From assembly GCA_949128115.1 (NCBI GenBank), contig OX421968.1, positions 54,081,423-54,145,422 on the forward strand: a stretch of 64,000 nucleotides of DNA, written 5' to 3'. Below the pieces are notes generated by a model. The model was not told where the DNA came from. It saw only the letters and a program-made list of their open reading frames with translations, and made no database searches. Position 1 is the first letter of the stretch. Each line of letters opens with the position of its first letter. Position numbers and translations under genes: made by a program. Shown piece after piece: positions 63,917 through 64,000 of the stretch. The stretch is from Anaspis maculata. Its lineage: Eukaryota; Arthropoda; Insecta; Coleoptera; Scraptiidae.

Positions 63917-63969
63917 TTATTGTTCAACTTCTTCAAAATTAGAGGGATCTAAAGGCTGAGGGCTCATGG
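63917..63969 (-). CDS. Possible last exon of a convergent gene
   Basis: On the minus strand an acceptor-like CACTAAG is followed by CC and a frame reading MSPQPLDPSNFEEVEQ and a stop (63919-63917). The stop overlaps an AATAAA poly(A) signal (63921-63916). The frame is closed just upstream by TAA, as expected if an intron ends there. The rest of the gene would lie beyond the window. The family is not recognised, and a chance frame is possible. Confidence 0.3.
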
Positions 63970-64000
63970 CTTAGTGATTGGAAAGTCAGCGAAAAAGTAG

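Overview
The window is nuclear DNA of an insect, most likely a hemipteran of the sap-sucking kind, although that placement is a guess. The support is three spliced genes with GT-AG introns and animal-type products, many DNA transposons of kinds common in insects (hAT, piggyBac, Tc1/mariner-like), tRNA-derived SINEs, and a very frequent AGGTACCT-like word. Nothing bacterial, viral, CRISPR or rRNA was seen.

Three genes are well supported. (1) The bHLH transcription factor Hand lies on + from 23909 to 35503 in five coding exons. A small N-terminal exon is separated from the rest by a 10.3 kb intron full of palindromic repeats. (2) A secreted CLIP-domain trypsin-like serine protease lies on - from 44052 to 36964 in six exons, and its 4.7 kb first intron holds transposon remnants. 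It converges with Hand. (3) Paip2, the poly(A)-binding-protein-interacting translational repressor, lies on + from 62006 to 62695 in three coding exons plus a 5' UTR exon. Two weaker gene pieces are a signal-peptide first exon behind a TATA box (10160 to 10077, -) and a possible last exon of a gene converging on Paip2 (63969 to 63917, -).

Most of the rest is repeats. The dominant type is the foldback (palindromic) element: two long inverted arms, mostly without a transposase. At least fifteen lie at 2164-2932, 4938-9750, 13168-14883, 18013-22363, 25383-25849, 25862-28754, 30131-32252, 35796-36310, 46282-47176, 47421-48094, 50051-51076, 51087-54142, 54145-55686, 55689-56798 and 56915-61336. 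Many begin CAGGGTG next to TA, so the word TACAGGGTG/CACCCTGTA recurs about 25 times. Several are nested. Comparing paralogous copies gives empty sites and exact target-site duplications for TA-type foldbacks, a TAGTGGACG foldback with 3-bp duplications, two hAT elements with 8-bp duplications, and a piggyBac with TTAA.

The most unusual object is the 4.8 kb foldback at 4938-9750. Its loop and right arm carry the 3' half of a gene with a helix-hairpin-helix-like GCDTT...GIGKKTA segment and a cysteine-rich CXC-like tail. The left arm is an inverted duplicate of that gene's last exon, and a hAT element has split the exon. The window reads as a gene-poor, transposon-rich segment in which developmental, immune/proteolytic and translational-control genes are spaced by layered repeats; no pathway links the three genes.
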